Positions 11,917 to 23,300 of a stretch of DNA of 64,000 bases are shown here, in pieces (within the stretch, counting starts at the first letter, position 1; the number at the start of each line of letters is the position of its first letter). The notes under the pieces are model-generated. The model saw nothing but the letters and a program-made list of their open reading frames with translations, was not told the origin of the DNA and ran no database searches. The position numbers were made by a program, and so were the translations under genes. Source of the stretch: Triangularia verruculosa (taxonomy: Eukaryota > Ascomycota > Sordariomycetes > Sordariales > Podosporaceae); assembly GCA_033296885.1 (NCBI GenBank), contig MU863905.1:62001-126000 (forward strand), in the 5' to 3' direction.

Positions 11917-14900
11917 ATGGACCACACAGGGGCGCCTGACACCAAGCGACTCCGTCTGACGACGCCTGCCTCGCCATGGTCAGCAGGCGGTTCACATCAC
12001 GGCAGGACACTCCTTAATCCCAATCCCTCCCCGCCGAGCGGACAATCGCCTCATTTGCCGCCAACATCAAGCCCCTTTCATCAACCATCACCACATCACT
12101 ACGCTCGTCCTCCTCCTGGTCCCAGCGATCCTCACCCTCACCCTCACCCTCACAACCACCAACACCCTCACTCTCATCCTCACTCTCATCCGCAACCTCC
12201 TCCTCCCCCACCGCCGCCGCCGCCGCCGCCGCCAGCTCCGCAGCCATCTCATCCTCACACCCACCAGCAGCACCCTCACTCACAGGGTCCTCCGCCACCC
12301 GTCGCGCAACCACCCATCGAAGACCGAAGACACCATGAGACCGAGAGATATCCGCCTATGCACGAACACCGGCCGCCTCCACACTCGCCGGCCCACCCAG
12401 CATTTTCGAGCTACCCTCCTAGGGAACCCATAGTAAAACCTGATCCAGGCGAAGATACGACGACACTTCCCCAGCTGCGCAGGCCTCTATCGACGAATAA
12501 CGGCCCCGAAATCATGACTCCAGGAACACCACATAGCGCCCTCCCGCAGCAGTCTTATAACGAAGAGAAGCGTCATATGAGCTTCGACAGCGGACCACAG
12601 CAGCAGCAACAATCACAACCACAACCGCCGCCGCCGCCACCACCACCACCGCAGCAGCAGCAGCAGCCGCCTCCCCAACAGCCGCCTATGTACGGCCGGC
12701 AGCCGAGCTATCCGCCACAAACGCCTTTGGCTCACGCGCAGTCATATGATTATCCGCCACCTTCGTATGGATCGCAGCATGATGGCCTGTCTTACTCCAT
12801 CCATGTTGCGTCTTCTAATGCGAAGCGCAAAGGACAGCGTGCCTCTCAGGTTAGCTTATCCGGATATCAGCAGATGTGTTGCCCAATGAGAAACGTCCAA
12901 CTAATCACATGTGTATCTAGGCTTGTGACTCGTGCCGTCAGCTCAAGGCGAAATGCGACGAGTTAAAACCGTGCAAGAGTTGCAGAGAGAAGAAGGTGGA
13001 ATGCAAATACCGGGAAAACGCTCCCAAACCGTGGGTTTATTTCTGGCTGATGAGTGCTGTGTCGGTGACTGACTAGGCGGTACAGGCAAGACAAGGTGCA
13101 AACGGACATACTGGAGCAAATCCTGTACATGAGAAGTGAGTTTCAGGACTGGGTGACGACAAATGATAGGCGCGTGGCCAGGCTCGAAGATGCGGTAAAG
13201 CGGATCGCACCCGCGGCGGATCTTCAGCAGTTTGAATCGATGCCAGAGGAAGAGGCTCGGCCGGCCTCTGCTGAATCAGTGAATGCGCCTGTGGCAGAGG
13301 AAGCGTATACTTCGTCGCCTACAGGAGGGTTACATGTACCCCCAATCGGTTCGGAGGACGCGCGACAAGTAGCGCGCGATATGGAGGTTGAAAAGGAGGT
13401 AGAGCCAGGGCCGTTTGTTCAGCCCGGAGTCCCGACCATCCCCCCTAATCACACCACTCTGGCCGCCTTCTTGCTAAAGTGGCGACCGATCGAAGCGCTG
13501 GTTCGGCGGTACCTGGACGCCGAGAAGATCAAGTATGTCAACGAGTTCCCAATCAGACAGGAGGAAAGACGAGGACTGCTGCGAGTCTGGGGCCGGGGCG
13601 AAGGCATGGACAGCAGCCGAGAACGAGACGTGCCTAATGATCTGGGCATGATGGAGGTGCACGACGACTATTCTGACGCCGGCGCGCCATCGCCAGCAGA
13701 TTGCTGGGGCGGAATCAGCGGCTCACCCGGCCCCATGGAAGGAAAGGTTGGCAACGGACTCATCCATGCTCCGGACTTTACGGAACAGTCTGTGTGGAAA
13801 TACGTCAAAAGCTTCAACGACAACATCCAGAACATGCACCCGCTCATAATCCCCAAGGAGCTGAATGCCATGGTCAGGCTTTTCCTCGACGGATTGCAAA
13901 TGAGCTCGAGGAGCAAAGGGGGTGGTTCAAACATTGCCAAGTTTGTCGGAGCGCAGGTTGAGCCTTCACTTGGCAAGAGGAAACGGACTTCGCCTGGCCC
14001 CGAGAGCATCAGTGGCGAGTCTCCGTTGCCACCCAAGGTTGGCAAACCCATGTTTCAGCGCTCCATCAACAACGCTCTTGTCCTGTTTGTCCTAGCTCTA
14101 GGGAAGATCTGCCTGCACAAAGACAAACGCCTACCGGATGTGGTACCCGTCAGCGAGCCTCCTGCTCAGCACGGCTCCCCGTATTTGCGCAATGGCATCC
14201 CAGGACCAGCATCCCCGTCGCAAGGTTCACCGCCGTCCTACGCCTCTCACTCCCACTCAGCCGGTCTTTCTTCACCCAAGGACGGCGGCGAGCGAGCTGG
14301 ATCGAGCAGGCGATCCTCTTTCCAGGGATCAGGTGCGTCAACAAAGCCAGTCGCTTCTCTAAAGAGAAACCTGGATGTTATTCCTGGGTTGGATTATTTT
14401 GCCTATGCTACCGACATTCTGGGCGGTCAGCTGGCTGGAACGAGTCTCCGCCATATTCACGCATATATTCTTGCTGGATTATACCACGGCCAGTTGGGGA
14501 GGGTGGTGGAAAGCTATGCTTATATCAAGGAAGCTGGCTGGGCACTGCAGATCAAAATGAGACCGTAAGTCACACAATGCTTTGTGGTGCCACCTGTCGA
14601 ATGCTAACACTCCCACGCATAGGAGCCTGGACCGACTTAGAAGGCTTCAGGAAAATCAAACGGTCAACCAGGATGCCGTAACCGAAAAGTCCGACAACCA
14701 GCTCGTCTTTGCGTTCTGGACGTGCCTACAGCTCGAGAGCGACATAATTGCTGAGCTACCGTTGCCGCAGTCGCATATCCTGGCGTTTGAGGAGATTATG
14801 CCGTATCCCAACATCCGATTGGCAACAGAGCATGGGTTCGACGAGCATATTCTTCGGAGCTACTTGGCCCAGCTTTATCTGCGCAAGAATCTGAATCAGA

Positions 14901-15858
14901 TCCACCAAACGCTATACAACCCTGAAAACCCGCAGCCTTTTGAGAGTCCTACGGCCGGGGGCGGCATCATTGAGATCATTCAAAACTCGCTGGACATGCG
15001 TTTCGTGCCGCCCGAGTTCAAGTTTGAGGAGTCTGACCCCCCAGCAAGAGACCTCCTGGCTGCACGGTTACGTGCCAAGTACTGGGGTGCACGGGTCATC
15101 ACATTCCGGCCATTCATCAAGCAAATTCTCGAGCACAACTTTGACAAGGGCAGGTCTACCATGTCGCCGATGCAGGGCGTCTCGCCAGCCGGCAGAGCCC
15201 AGGATGACTTTCCTGAAGAGGTCAGGAACTACGCGCAAAAGGGCGTCAAGGCCCTGATCGAAAGCACTAGGGCCTTCCACGGGGTGGAGGATAAGCGATT
15301 CATCATCACCAATGTTTTTGGCACAGCACATGCGTAAGGCACTCGTCTAATCCATCTCGATCTCTGTATTTGCTTTGCTGACCTGAAACTTGCAGACAAT
15401 GGGGCAACTTGCTCACTCTGGCCGCTGTGTTCAAAGACCCCACCCTGAACCAGTACATTGACGAGGGCCTGCTGAGGGACCTATTTGCCAAGACGATCTC
15501 CTTCTTCAAGATCATTGCGCACCCCTCCAGCGCTCTCTCCATCGACATGCGGATTCTGGAAGGCATCCAAAAGGACCTATGGTGGCGGCCGAACAGCATC
15601 GACGTGATGGACCACCCGCCGGCCGGATCCAGCTTCTCCAGCAGCGCCAGCAACGGCATTCCACCGTTATCCATGGCTCCAACCACGCCCCTCCCTGGCA
15701 TGCATGCTCCGGGCACTCCGATCGATGCTTTCCGCCCGCCACCGCCCGCCCAGCTTCACGGTCCACTCCCCCCGCCAGTGTCGGGAGCTGTACCCGAAGG
15801 CATACCAGGGATGTCTCCAGGGCCTCTACCCTCAATGCACCAACATCCACATTACTAA
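11917..15858 (+). CDS. Zn2Cys6 fungal transcription factor with His/Pro/Gln-rich N-terminus
   Basis: Five exons close in frame: 11917-12849, 12921-13030, 13086-14564, 14623-15333 and 15396-15858, giving 1231 residues. The zinc cluster is split by introns 1 and 2: Cys313, 316, 323, 329, 332 and 339 follow CX2CX6CX5CX2CX6C (ACDSCRQLKAKC ... CKSCREKKVEC). A linker and short coiled-coil (ILEQILYMRSEFQDWV) follow. The region from about residue 560 to 1110 (DVIPGLDYFAYATDILGG, HAYILAGLYHGQLGRV, EKSDNQLVFAFWTCLQLESD) is the fungal-specific regulator middle homology region. Residues 30-300 are low complexity: His-Pro alternation, a 13-proline run and polyglutamine. The C-terminus is Pro-rich. Target genes cannot be read from the sequence. 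A nuclear DNA-binding regulator is a safe call. Confidence 0.93.
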
Positions 15859-17054
15859 ATGCCCAAGCTGCCCTGGACACCGACGTAGCCGATGATGAAC
15901 CCCGTCCAAACACGATATATATATATATCCCACCCCCATACAATCTCGTATACATACAAACCCCACATCTATATATGTAAACACCTGATCCAGGTTCCCC
16001 CGACAGTCCTTCTCATGGCTTTTTTCCGGTTTATCAAACGCGGTTGTTTGCATTGTCGTTGCCCCCCATATCTTGCAATCCTCTCTTGTTTCTTTTCTTT
16101 TTTGTATCATACATACACACAGAAGGAACACAACAGAAACGAAAACAATCTTGAATACTGGGGAATTTGGAGAGATTATGAACTCGCGTCACTGTACGAT
16201 GGAAGATGTTTTCAAAGACAGACAAAGAGAGGAGAAGAGCAATACCACAAGGCGAGAAGGAGAGAGTGGGGGGGGAGGGGGTGGAGTACAGAAGGCGGTG
16301 TTTGTGAGCCAAACTTGGACGACCCCGGAGGGAGCAAAAAGAGAGAGAGGATGTTTTATTAGCATTTGCATCATCACCATTATCATCGCATGTTGTGCGC
16401 TCAGGGAACGGACCCCCCAAAGGGCAAGGCCGGGGAGGAGATACCACTTTGTTGTTGTTGATCGTGATCGGTTCCTTGTTTTTTTTTTTCTCCTATTGTA
16501 CCCTCACGCGCCTCACAACAATTACTTGGGTAATATTCATTCTTGTGTCGGGTTGGTTTGGTTTTGGCTTTCTCTCTTGTCTATTGGAAATGGTTTCCGG
16601 TCATGCTTTTTTTTTGGGGAGGGGTGGTGGGGGGCGGCTAACACATGTCTTTTCTAATCATTCTTTTTCTGTGTTTTTGTTTTCTACGGAGGATCGGGGG
16701 GGCGGGCGGCTGACGGGGTGAATGGGTGGGCAAAGGGTGGGTGGCATGGTCTTTTGAGTTTCTTATTTACCTGTTACTACCAATTCGTCCCGCTCCTCGT
16801 CATGTAACCTACCTACCTACTTACCTAGCCACGCTGACCCGTCTACCTTACCTACCTACTACGTACCTACCACAATAACTATTATACCTTCAAATATCAC
16901 CATAAATCATATATTCACGTGTGTGCCTCTGTGTAATGTGACGAAAGGGGGTTCACTGTATTATATAGTATGTCTATGAGGACCCATTTCCATAAAAGGC
17001 TGCCGACCGGTTAACCCACCGATATGTTTTAAACTATAATAACTCAAGTTCTCT
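15859..17054. other. convergent 3' flanks
   Basis: The regulator (+) and ATG5 (-) converge here. It contains (AT)-rich 3' UTR sequence, purine-rich runs and a TACC/CCTA-type microsatellite (16806-16872). No supported gene. Confidence 0.6.
16806..16872. repeat. imperfect CCTA/TACC microsatellite
   Basis: Runs of CCTA/TACC units, interrupted once, lie in the 3' flank between the regulator and ATG5. Confidence 0.8.
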
Positions 17055-18124
17055 TCACAGCAAAACAACAATCAGACACACCCACCCATCCGGGTACGCC
17101 GCCTCCCTCATCAACTCCTCCAGCGGAGCTCTAAACGGCACGGGACCCCCGTGCATAATGACGTTCGCCAGCACCGGGTCTCGACTAGACGGAAACAGAG
17201 ACGGGAGGTTGGCCTTGAGCACCTCCCCCAATGTCTGTGGCTTTCCTTTCCAAGCGATCCTCATCAGCAAAATTCCATATCAAACGGGAGAAAAAAACCG
17301 GGTGGGATTTAAACTCACTGTTGGGATGCCGAGGCGGTATCAGCGCCTGCACCACCTTGAAAGACCCATGATCGCTTCCGCCGGCGGGTCCCCCCGAAGA
17401 CAACAAAGGTGACGACGGAATATAGATGCGTATCGGCACGTTCTTCAACGGTGTTGGTGTATTGAGCAAACGGCTGTTGATCCTGCCAAAAGAAGCATAA
17501 TCATCTTGATTTTTTTTTTCTGTCAGCAGCAAAACAAAAAAAAAAAAAAAAAAAAAAAAAAGAGGCAAAGTAAAAGAAAAAAAAAGAAAATGACCAACTA
17601 TCTTGCACACTACTCCACAAAGCAGTGCTGTCATCCTTGCTCAGCCCCATAATCTGCTTCGCGTTTCCGTTCCGGACGAAATCCGCCTCCTTTGCCGAGT
17701 TGGTGAAGGTGTCGGCAATGTCCCATTCGGGACCGTCCCCGACCGTCAGTCTCCATGGCAGCGATCCGGCGGAACCGGGGGGCAGGTACAGGTCGACGAG
17801 GAGCCCGACGGCCAAGTTGCGGAGCTGGACGTCCTCGTGGTGGAAGGACGAGCAAGGGAGGGGGGCGAAGTAGGCCGACAGCCGGGGAACCAAGAGCGCG
17901 AGGTAGCTGAAGCGGGGGACCGAGACGACAAAGGGGTTGGTGGTGGGTTGCGAGGTGTGGGTTATGTAAAGAGGTATTTGGAGGGACCAGATGGTCTGTG
18001 GGAGGGGCGGTGGTGGTGGTGGGATGTCGGCGTTGTCATCATGGTTTGGGGTGTTGCTTCGGCGGCCGAGACGGTGACTGAGAGACGAAGCGGAGGTAGG
18101 CGACGTCGGTTGAGGTGAAGCCAT
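17055..18124 (-). CDS. ATG5: autophagy protein ATG5
   Basis: Exons 18124-17599, 17504-17319 and 17245-17055 give 300 residues, the usual length. ATG5 is conjugated to ATG12 and, with ATG16, acts as the E3-like complex for ATG8 lipidation on the phagophore. Signature segments run in order: WSLQIPLYITH, VPRFSYLALLVPRL, LRNLAVGLLVDLY, DGPEWDIADTF, KEADFVRNGNAKQIMGLSK, PTPLKNVPIRIYIPSS, LFPSSRDPVLANVIMHG, ELMREAAYPDGW. Lys156 in NGNAKQIM is the probable ATG12 acceptor (by alignment from memory). Splicing restores VQDNDYASFGRINSRLLN and HPNRKPQTLGEVL. The frame extends upstream only through TTG, so the ATG at 18124 is the start. Intron 1 carries a 26-T run on the sense strand. An inverted-repeat element begins 126 bp upstream. 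Confidence 0.97.
17505..17598 (-). other. ATG5 intron 1 with 26-base homopolymer
   Basis: The 94-nt intron contains A26 on the plus strand (17536-17561), read as T26 in the transcript upstream of the AAG acceptor. The length may vary between strains or be a sequencing estimate. Confidence 0.85.
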
Positions 18125-20340
18125 GGTCCACAATGGCAGGGCCGGGGGGGATGATCACGGCAAGCGGGAGGACAGACCAAGGACCGGGTGTTGGTGTTGA
18201 TCGGTGTGCCAAGAGATAGCGAAAACGACTGCCGTTGCTGCCGCTCCGGCACGTCCTGGACAAAATAACTGGCACTGCAAAGTGGGAATATAACATTGAA
18301 AGACGATTAAAAGGCCTTAAAATATAGTTAAAAGGCTTAAAATATAGTTGAAAGGTTAAAAGATAGTTAAAAGGTTAAAAGATAATTAAAAGGCCTTAAA
18401 AGATAGTTGAAAGGCCTAAAGAAATATCGAGAATACCTTAGAAGATACTCTTTAGGTATTAAAAGATAGTAATAAGTCCTTTAAAAACAATAAGCAGGCC
18501 TTTTCTACTATATTGTAGGTGTGATCCCGGCTTGCAGTACCCATTAATTTGTCTACGGCGTGCCTGGGCGATACTTGGCTTGCGATGGGGCTAGAAGCGG
18601 ACTGATCTTCAATCGGATGTTTCTGCATTCATGGGACCTTTCTCTCTCTCTCTCTCCAGCTGGGTGTAGCACTGCGGGGTAAGTAACCAGCCAGGCTGTG
18701 GTGAGGGTGAGGGGCATGGAGGCACCGCGTGAGACTGATGCAATGCGAGTTGGGCGTCCCGTTTCGAAACAACGGGACGAGATTATTTGGAGAAGGACTC
18801 AATAACCAGAACCGGGCATTTTCGAGCCTGGCCGTTGGCTGATGGGGGGAGAAGGCACATGCATGTGCTTTCACAGGCTGCAAGGCCCTGCATACGAGAC
18901 ACGGTGCCACTTGCACGGTGCGCTGCCGTACCTGCAAAGTACCGTCCACACAACTGACCTTCGGCACATTCGGTTCAAGGCAGGTCTGTCCTCAAAGAGT
19001 TTCGACAATCTCCATTGCTATGTCCGTGCTTGGACCACGTCACTGAAAGTTGGATTCGGGCTTATGACCGAGAAGGAAGACAGAGAGCAAATGGCCATCA
19101 TCAACCAGATAGCTCGGAACCATCGGAAGCCGCAATCGATATCACTTGTCAGCCGGCACAAAAAAGCCCACCTGCAACCAGCCTTCTATACATGCACTTG
19201 CCCGTCGGTCTGTCCTGGAAATAGTCCAACTTTGGATGATAACCCACCCGGGTGCCATGTTCTAGATTGTTTCATATCCAACCCCATCCAACGCCACACT
19301 TGTCACTCTCTTTCTCTCTCTTTGCGGAACAACCAAGGAGGGGTTGGTCCATCCAGTTAGGATGGATTGGCATGGTGAGCGGTTCGGTGAGGTAAGGTGT
19401 GATTTCTCACCAATGCTGACAGAAAAGATCCTTCAATTCTGGGGGGACATGTGTGCCATTCCATCTTGCGCCGGCATTTCATCCAGCACGGCCCGAAGTT
19501 CCTCAGATGACCGAAGATGGTGGTTGGGCAGGCGGCTGGTTGGTCGCACAGTTTCCTTGGTGAGAGTGAGACGGACGTCTCACTCACTCCTGCTCTCATG
19601 CACTTCATGCTGTGTAACTGACCATTCTCTACCACTCGACGAAACCAAAGAGCCCAGCCAAGTTCAACCATGCTGCCTGCCGCATGTGTAGCCTGTTCCC
19701 GTCCTCCGTCCCCGTCTGACAGAGGCTACCGCCCGATCGATCAATCCGGGCCTCTTTTCGGCTCGCTATTTGACCTGTAGTTGAATATGTAGCTCCTCCG
19801 ATGTAACCCACCCACAGCTGATGGAAGAATCCAAGGCGGAGCTTGGCAAGTAGGCCCGTCTACCGTCTCCTCGTGGACTCCCTGCCCACCGTTTTGTCTG
19901 TAACTGCCAGAAACTGTTACCTTCCCGAAGGCTCGTGCGGCAACCCTCTTCTTATTAGTAGTAGTAAACGTCCGGTTGATGACGGGATTGTACATCTCCG
20001 TATGCTTTTTGACCCAAGCGTTCAGCAGTGAGCATGTCAATCTGCGCGGTGTCTGGCCTGCTCACTATGATAGATAACTGGACAAATACGCCCGCAAATT
20101 CGGAGATCAAATATCGTGGCTCACAGTTGCATTGCCGCGTCCTTGATGCCTTTCAAACCAGGCTCTGCAGGTTTATTCATACATGTTTTATCCCTTCAAA
20201 TCGAACTGGCTTTCAATACCAAGATTGTAACTGTTTTGCTAAATGTTTGTAAATGTATGTGTACAAGAAACTGCCCAAAAGTGTACCCGAATCAAGACCA
20301 GGAAGAAAAGAAATGTGTACAAGTATATGTCCAAACAAAA
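18125..20340. other. intergenic region upstream of ATG5
   Basis: Holds the ATG5 promoter, the inverted-repeat element at 18250-18562, and the 3' flank of the gene ending at 20341. The frame of 172 codons at 18842-19360 has no recognisable domain, and I do not call it. Confidence 0.55.
18250..18562 (+). mobile_element. MITE-like element, copy 1 (intact ends)
   Basis: This 313-bp non-coding element has terminal inverted repeats of 31 bp. The left end begins CACGTCCTGGACAAAATAAC; the right end, read in reverse complement (18562 to 18532), begins CACGCCGTAGACAAATTAAT; 24 of 31 positions match. The interior is AT-rich and made of about 20-bp units of AAAAGGCCTTAAAAGATAG type. A subterminal GTGTGATCC(C/T)GG block precedes the right repeat. 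The five bases outside each end (TCCGG and CCTGG) are similar but not identical. There is no open frame for a transposase. It lies 126 bp upstream of the ATG5 start codon. Confidence 0.85.
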
Positions 20341-23300
20341 TCAAGAGATGCTCGGCTTTCTCATCCTCCCAAAGACCTTGGATATGCCGTTTGATTCTCG
20401 TCGACGGTGCTCAGGGGACATTGGCTCCGGGAACGGAGCTGCCATGGTAGTGCCCGGAGGGGGTCCCGAGTGCTTCAGAAAATCAGCCAGATCAGAAGTA
20501 CCGCGAGAAGGGACCGAGACAGCATCGCGTGGCTCAAATCTCTTCATCGGGACACGTCCGCCACTTGCCATGGGCGGCCGGTTCGCCATGGCTGGAGGCG
20601 GACCACCACCCATCATGGCGGCCGCCTTGGATCCCACATTGGGCGTCACCTGAATGGGGGTATAGCTTCTTCCGCCCATCGTGGTGTTCATGCCGGCGCT
20701 CGCTCGGCTGCTCACGCTCCTCGACTCGACCGCCGGAAGCTGAGAAACCTTGGATCCACCCATAAATCCAGAACCTGGACCACTTCCCTGCCCACTATCA
20801 CGTCTCGTCAACCTAGCCATCAAGCTTGCCGAGCTCGACTTCTTCTTTGGTTTGTTCCATGCCGCTGCCGCTGCTTGGGTCTCCTGGGTGGCAAAGGGCA
20901 ATACAGTTGGCTCGGGCGGTGGTGCGTAATTGTTCAAAAAGTCAATCAGACTTTCCTCCTTGGCCGCTGGTCGCTTGGGTCTGGGCGTCAGCTCCTCCTC
21001 GAGCATCATCAGCTCCTCGTCTTCGTCGCTGAGATCGATAGCATATGGGTCACGAACGCGGCGAGTCTTGCGCTTGGGCATCGGCATGTCAAAGTCCATC
21101 TCGTTGGGCGCCGGAGCATGGTGCGAGGTAGGAAGAGGCTTGTTCCTCCCGGCGAGAAGGGCACTCTGCGAGTTGATGGAGGACTGGATAGAGGGAGGGA
21201 CCGAGTTGGTCGAGTCGCTGCCCCTCATCTCGGCCTCGTTGAGGTGAGCGTCGACAGCTCGTCCGCCGACGGCACCCGACATCTGATCAGAATCCATGGT
21301 ACTTCGGAAGGGAGCAACAGCTTTGGGGATCCGGGGGTTGTGGCTCGGGGGGCCGCGACGGATGAAATCGATCAGGTCAGAGTTGTCATCCTTGTAGTCC
21401 ACGGCGGCATCACGTGCTTGAAGCCTTGGTCTGTTGGGATTGCTCGTCACGGATCCCTTGCTGGACGCCACGCTGGCCATTGACACCATTCCCGGATTTC
21501 GCGAGCCACCGGGCCCAGCGAGCGCATTGACAGGAGCCGCGCCGCCGCCGGGGGGACCGGTGGAGCGGATGAACTCCGCAAATTCAGCCATGGACTCACG
21601 AGGCAATCTCGCGTCCCGGGCTTGAGGGGTGCTTCCACGTGGCTTGGACGGGATCGGTGGGGTCGACCGCGGCACCACGCCTCCATGCTTGCTCGTGCTG
21701 GTGGGATAGCTCCTCAGACTGTGGTGGGTGTCGCTCGACTGTTGATGGACGTGTCCCACTGAGCGCGGGTTGTTGGACCCAGGAGTACCCGTCTCACCAG
21801 GCCGGGCTGTCGACGACGAGCGGGACCGGGGCGTGCTCTGGCGAAGGTCCTCACTCTTCCGGGTTTTCACCGAAATGACGGGACTTCCGGAACCCTTCTG
21901 GCGCGTTGACGACTGGGACTGTTTTAGATAAAGATCCATGATTAGCTTACATGTATATATGAGAAAGCCGTCTAGATAGGCAGAAACTTACGTTGTTGTC
22001 TCGCATGTTTTCAGGGGTCAGCGTGTACTGAATCGTCTGGTCACTTTGAATGAGCTCTTCAAAGTTCCGCACGACATCGATGCGCGCTTGCATTCCTTCC
22101 TCTGATGTCCGCACAGGCTTGATCTTGGTTGATCCGGGAGAACCTGACCCGCGTTGCTGTTTAGAAGAGGTCCCTGAAGCTTCATGGGAACTATCGTTGC
22201 GAGACCGTTCCACAGATACCTGGCCAATGGTGGCTGGTTGCCGTTGGGCTGATGTGTTTGCGACAACCTGTCTTCCTGCACTTCGCTCAGGAACAGCAGG
22301 CGGTGGTGCAGGAGCTGTTGATGGTCGAGAGCTCGGAGACTTGGCCCATTGCTTATCCTTGACTGGCTTTCCTTCTGCTAGCACAGGCATCGATTCGATG
22401 AAGAATGTTGAACTCGCCGCAGTCGATGGTCTTGAAGGAGATGACGAGGTAGATGGCAATATCGTGACCTTGGCGAGCGCTCTCTGCGAAGAGGGTGTAG
22501 TGGCACGCTCGGCAGCAGGAGTGGCAGATCTGGAACCTTGTTCCTCCACTGCCGCGGTTTCGTGATGTTCCCTTGACGTGGCTTCTAGAATAACTGGCAG
22601 GCTGTTACCGCTGCCGGGGCTGATGGGAGTAACAGGAGAAACCGCATAATCGTTCTCGCCGTCGGCAGTCGGCTTGTGGGCGACAGACAATCGGGAACGC
22701 GAGACGCTATCGGGAGAACGACGCGGCCGCTCATCCAGAAGAGGAGGCGTGCCAGCACCGCTCAGGCGGGAGGGGCTGGGACCGCGAGACGAGTCCGTGG
22801 CAACCAGCGAGTTGCGTGCCGACGTCACCACCGGGCTGCGAGGGCTGCTGACTTCGATCAACCTTGCTGAGTGAATGCTGGGTGACCTCACCGGTAGGTT
22901 TGTGTTGATCATGGTTGGCCTTCCGTTTTCCGAAAATGTTGGTGACGGGTTCCGTCCTCCCAAGATGGAGACTCTAGAGGATCTGATGATACGGGGCTCC
23001 TCTATTGAGACCTCCTCCTCTTCTTCGTCGACCCGATCCTCCTCGACAGTCTCCAGCTGGGTAATGGTTGGGAGGATGACCTGAGCAGCGGGCTGCTCCT
23101 CTGGCCGTGTGCCTTCTTCGACTGCAACATCGGACGCCTCTGTCGGCTGGCTCTCGTCGAATGGCGCAGCAGGGGGTTCGATCGGGGAGAGGTACGGCGT
23201 TGTGACGGGAGTTGGCAGCGAGTTTGAGCGCTTGCGATGTCCAGCAGTTGGCGTTTGCGGTCGAGACGAGGCGGGGGTGAGCAGCGCGGTGGTTAGCGGA

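Noticed and set aside
18301..18520. AT-rich tandem array as a centromere, origin or telomere-like tract
   Set aside because: The same array occurs inside short inverted-repeat elements at other sites, so a transposon interior explains it better.
18842..19360. 172-codon plus-strand frame upstream of ATG5
   Set aside because: No recognisable domain, poor fungal codon character and ends in CT microsatellite-like sequence.
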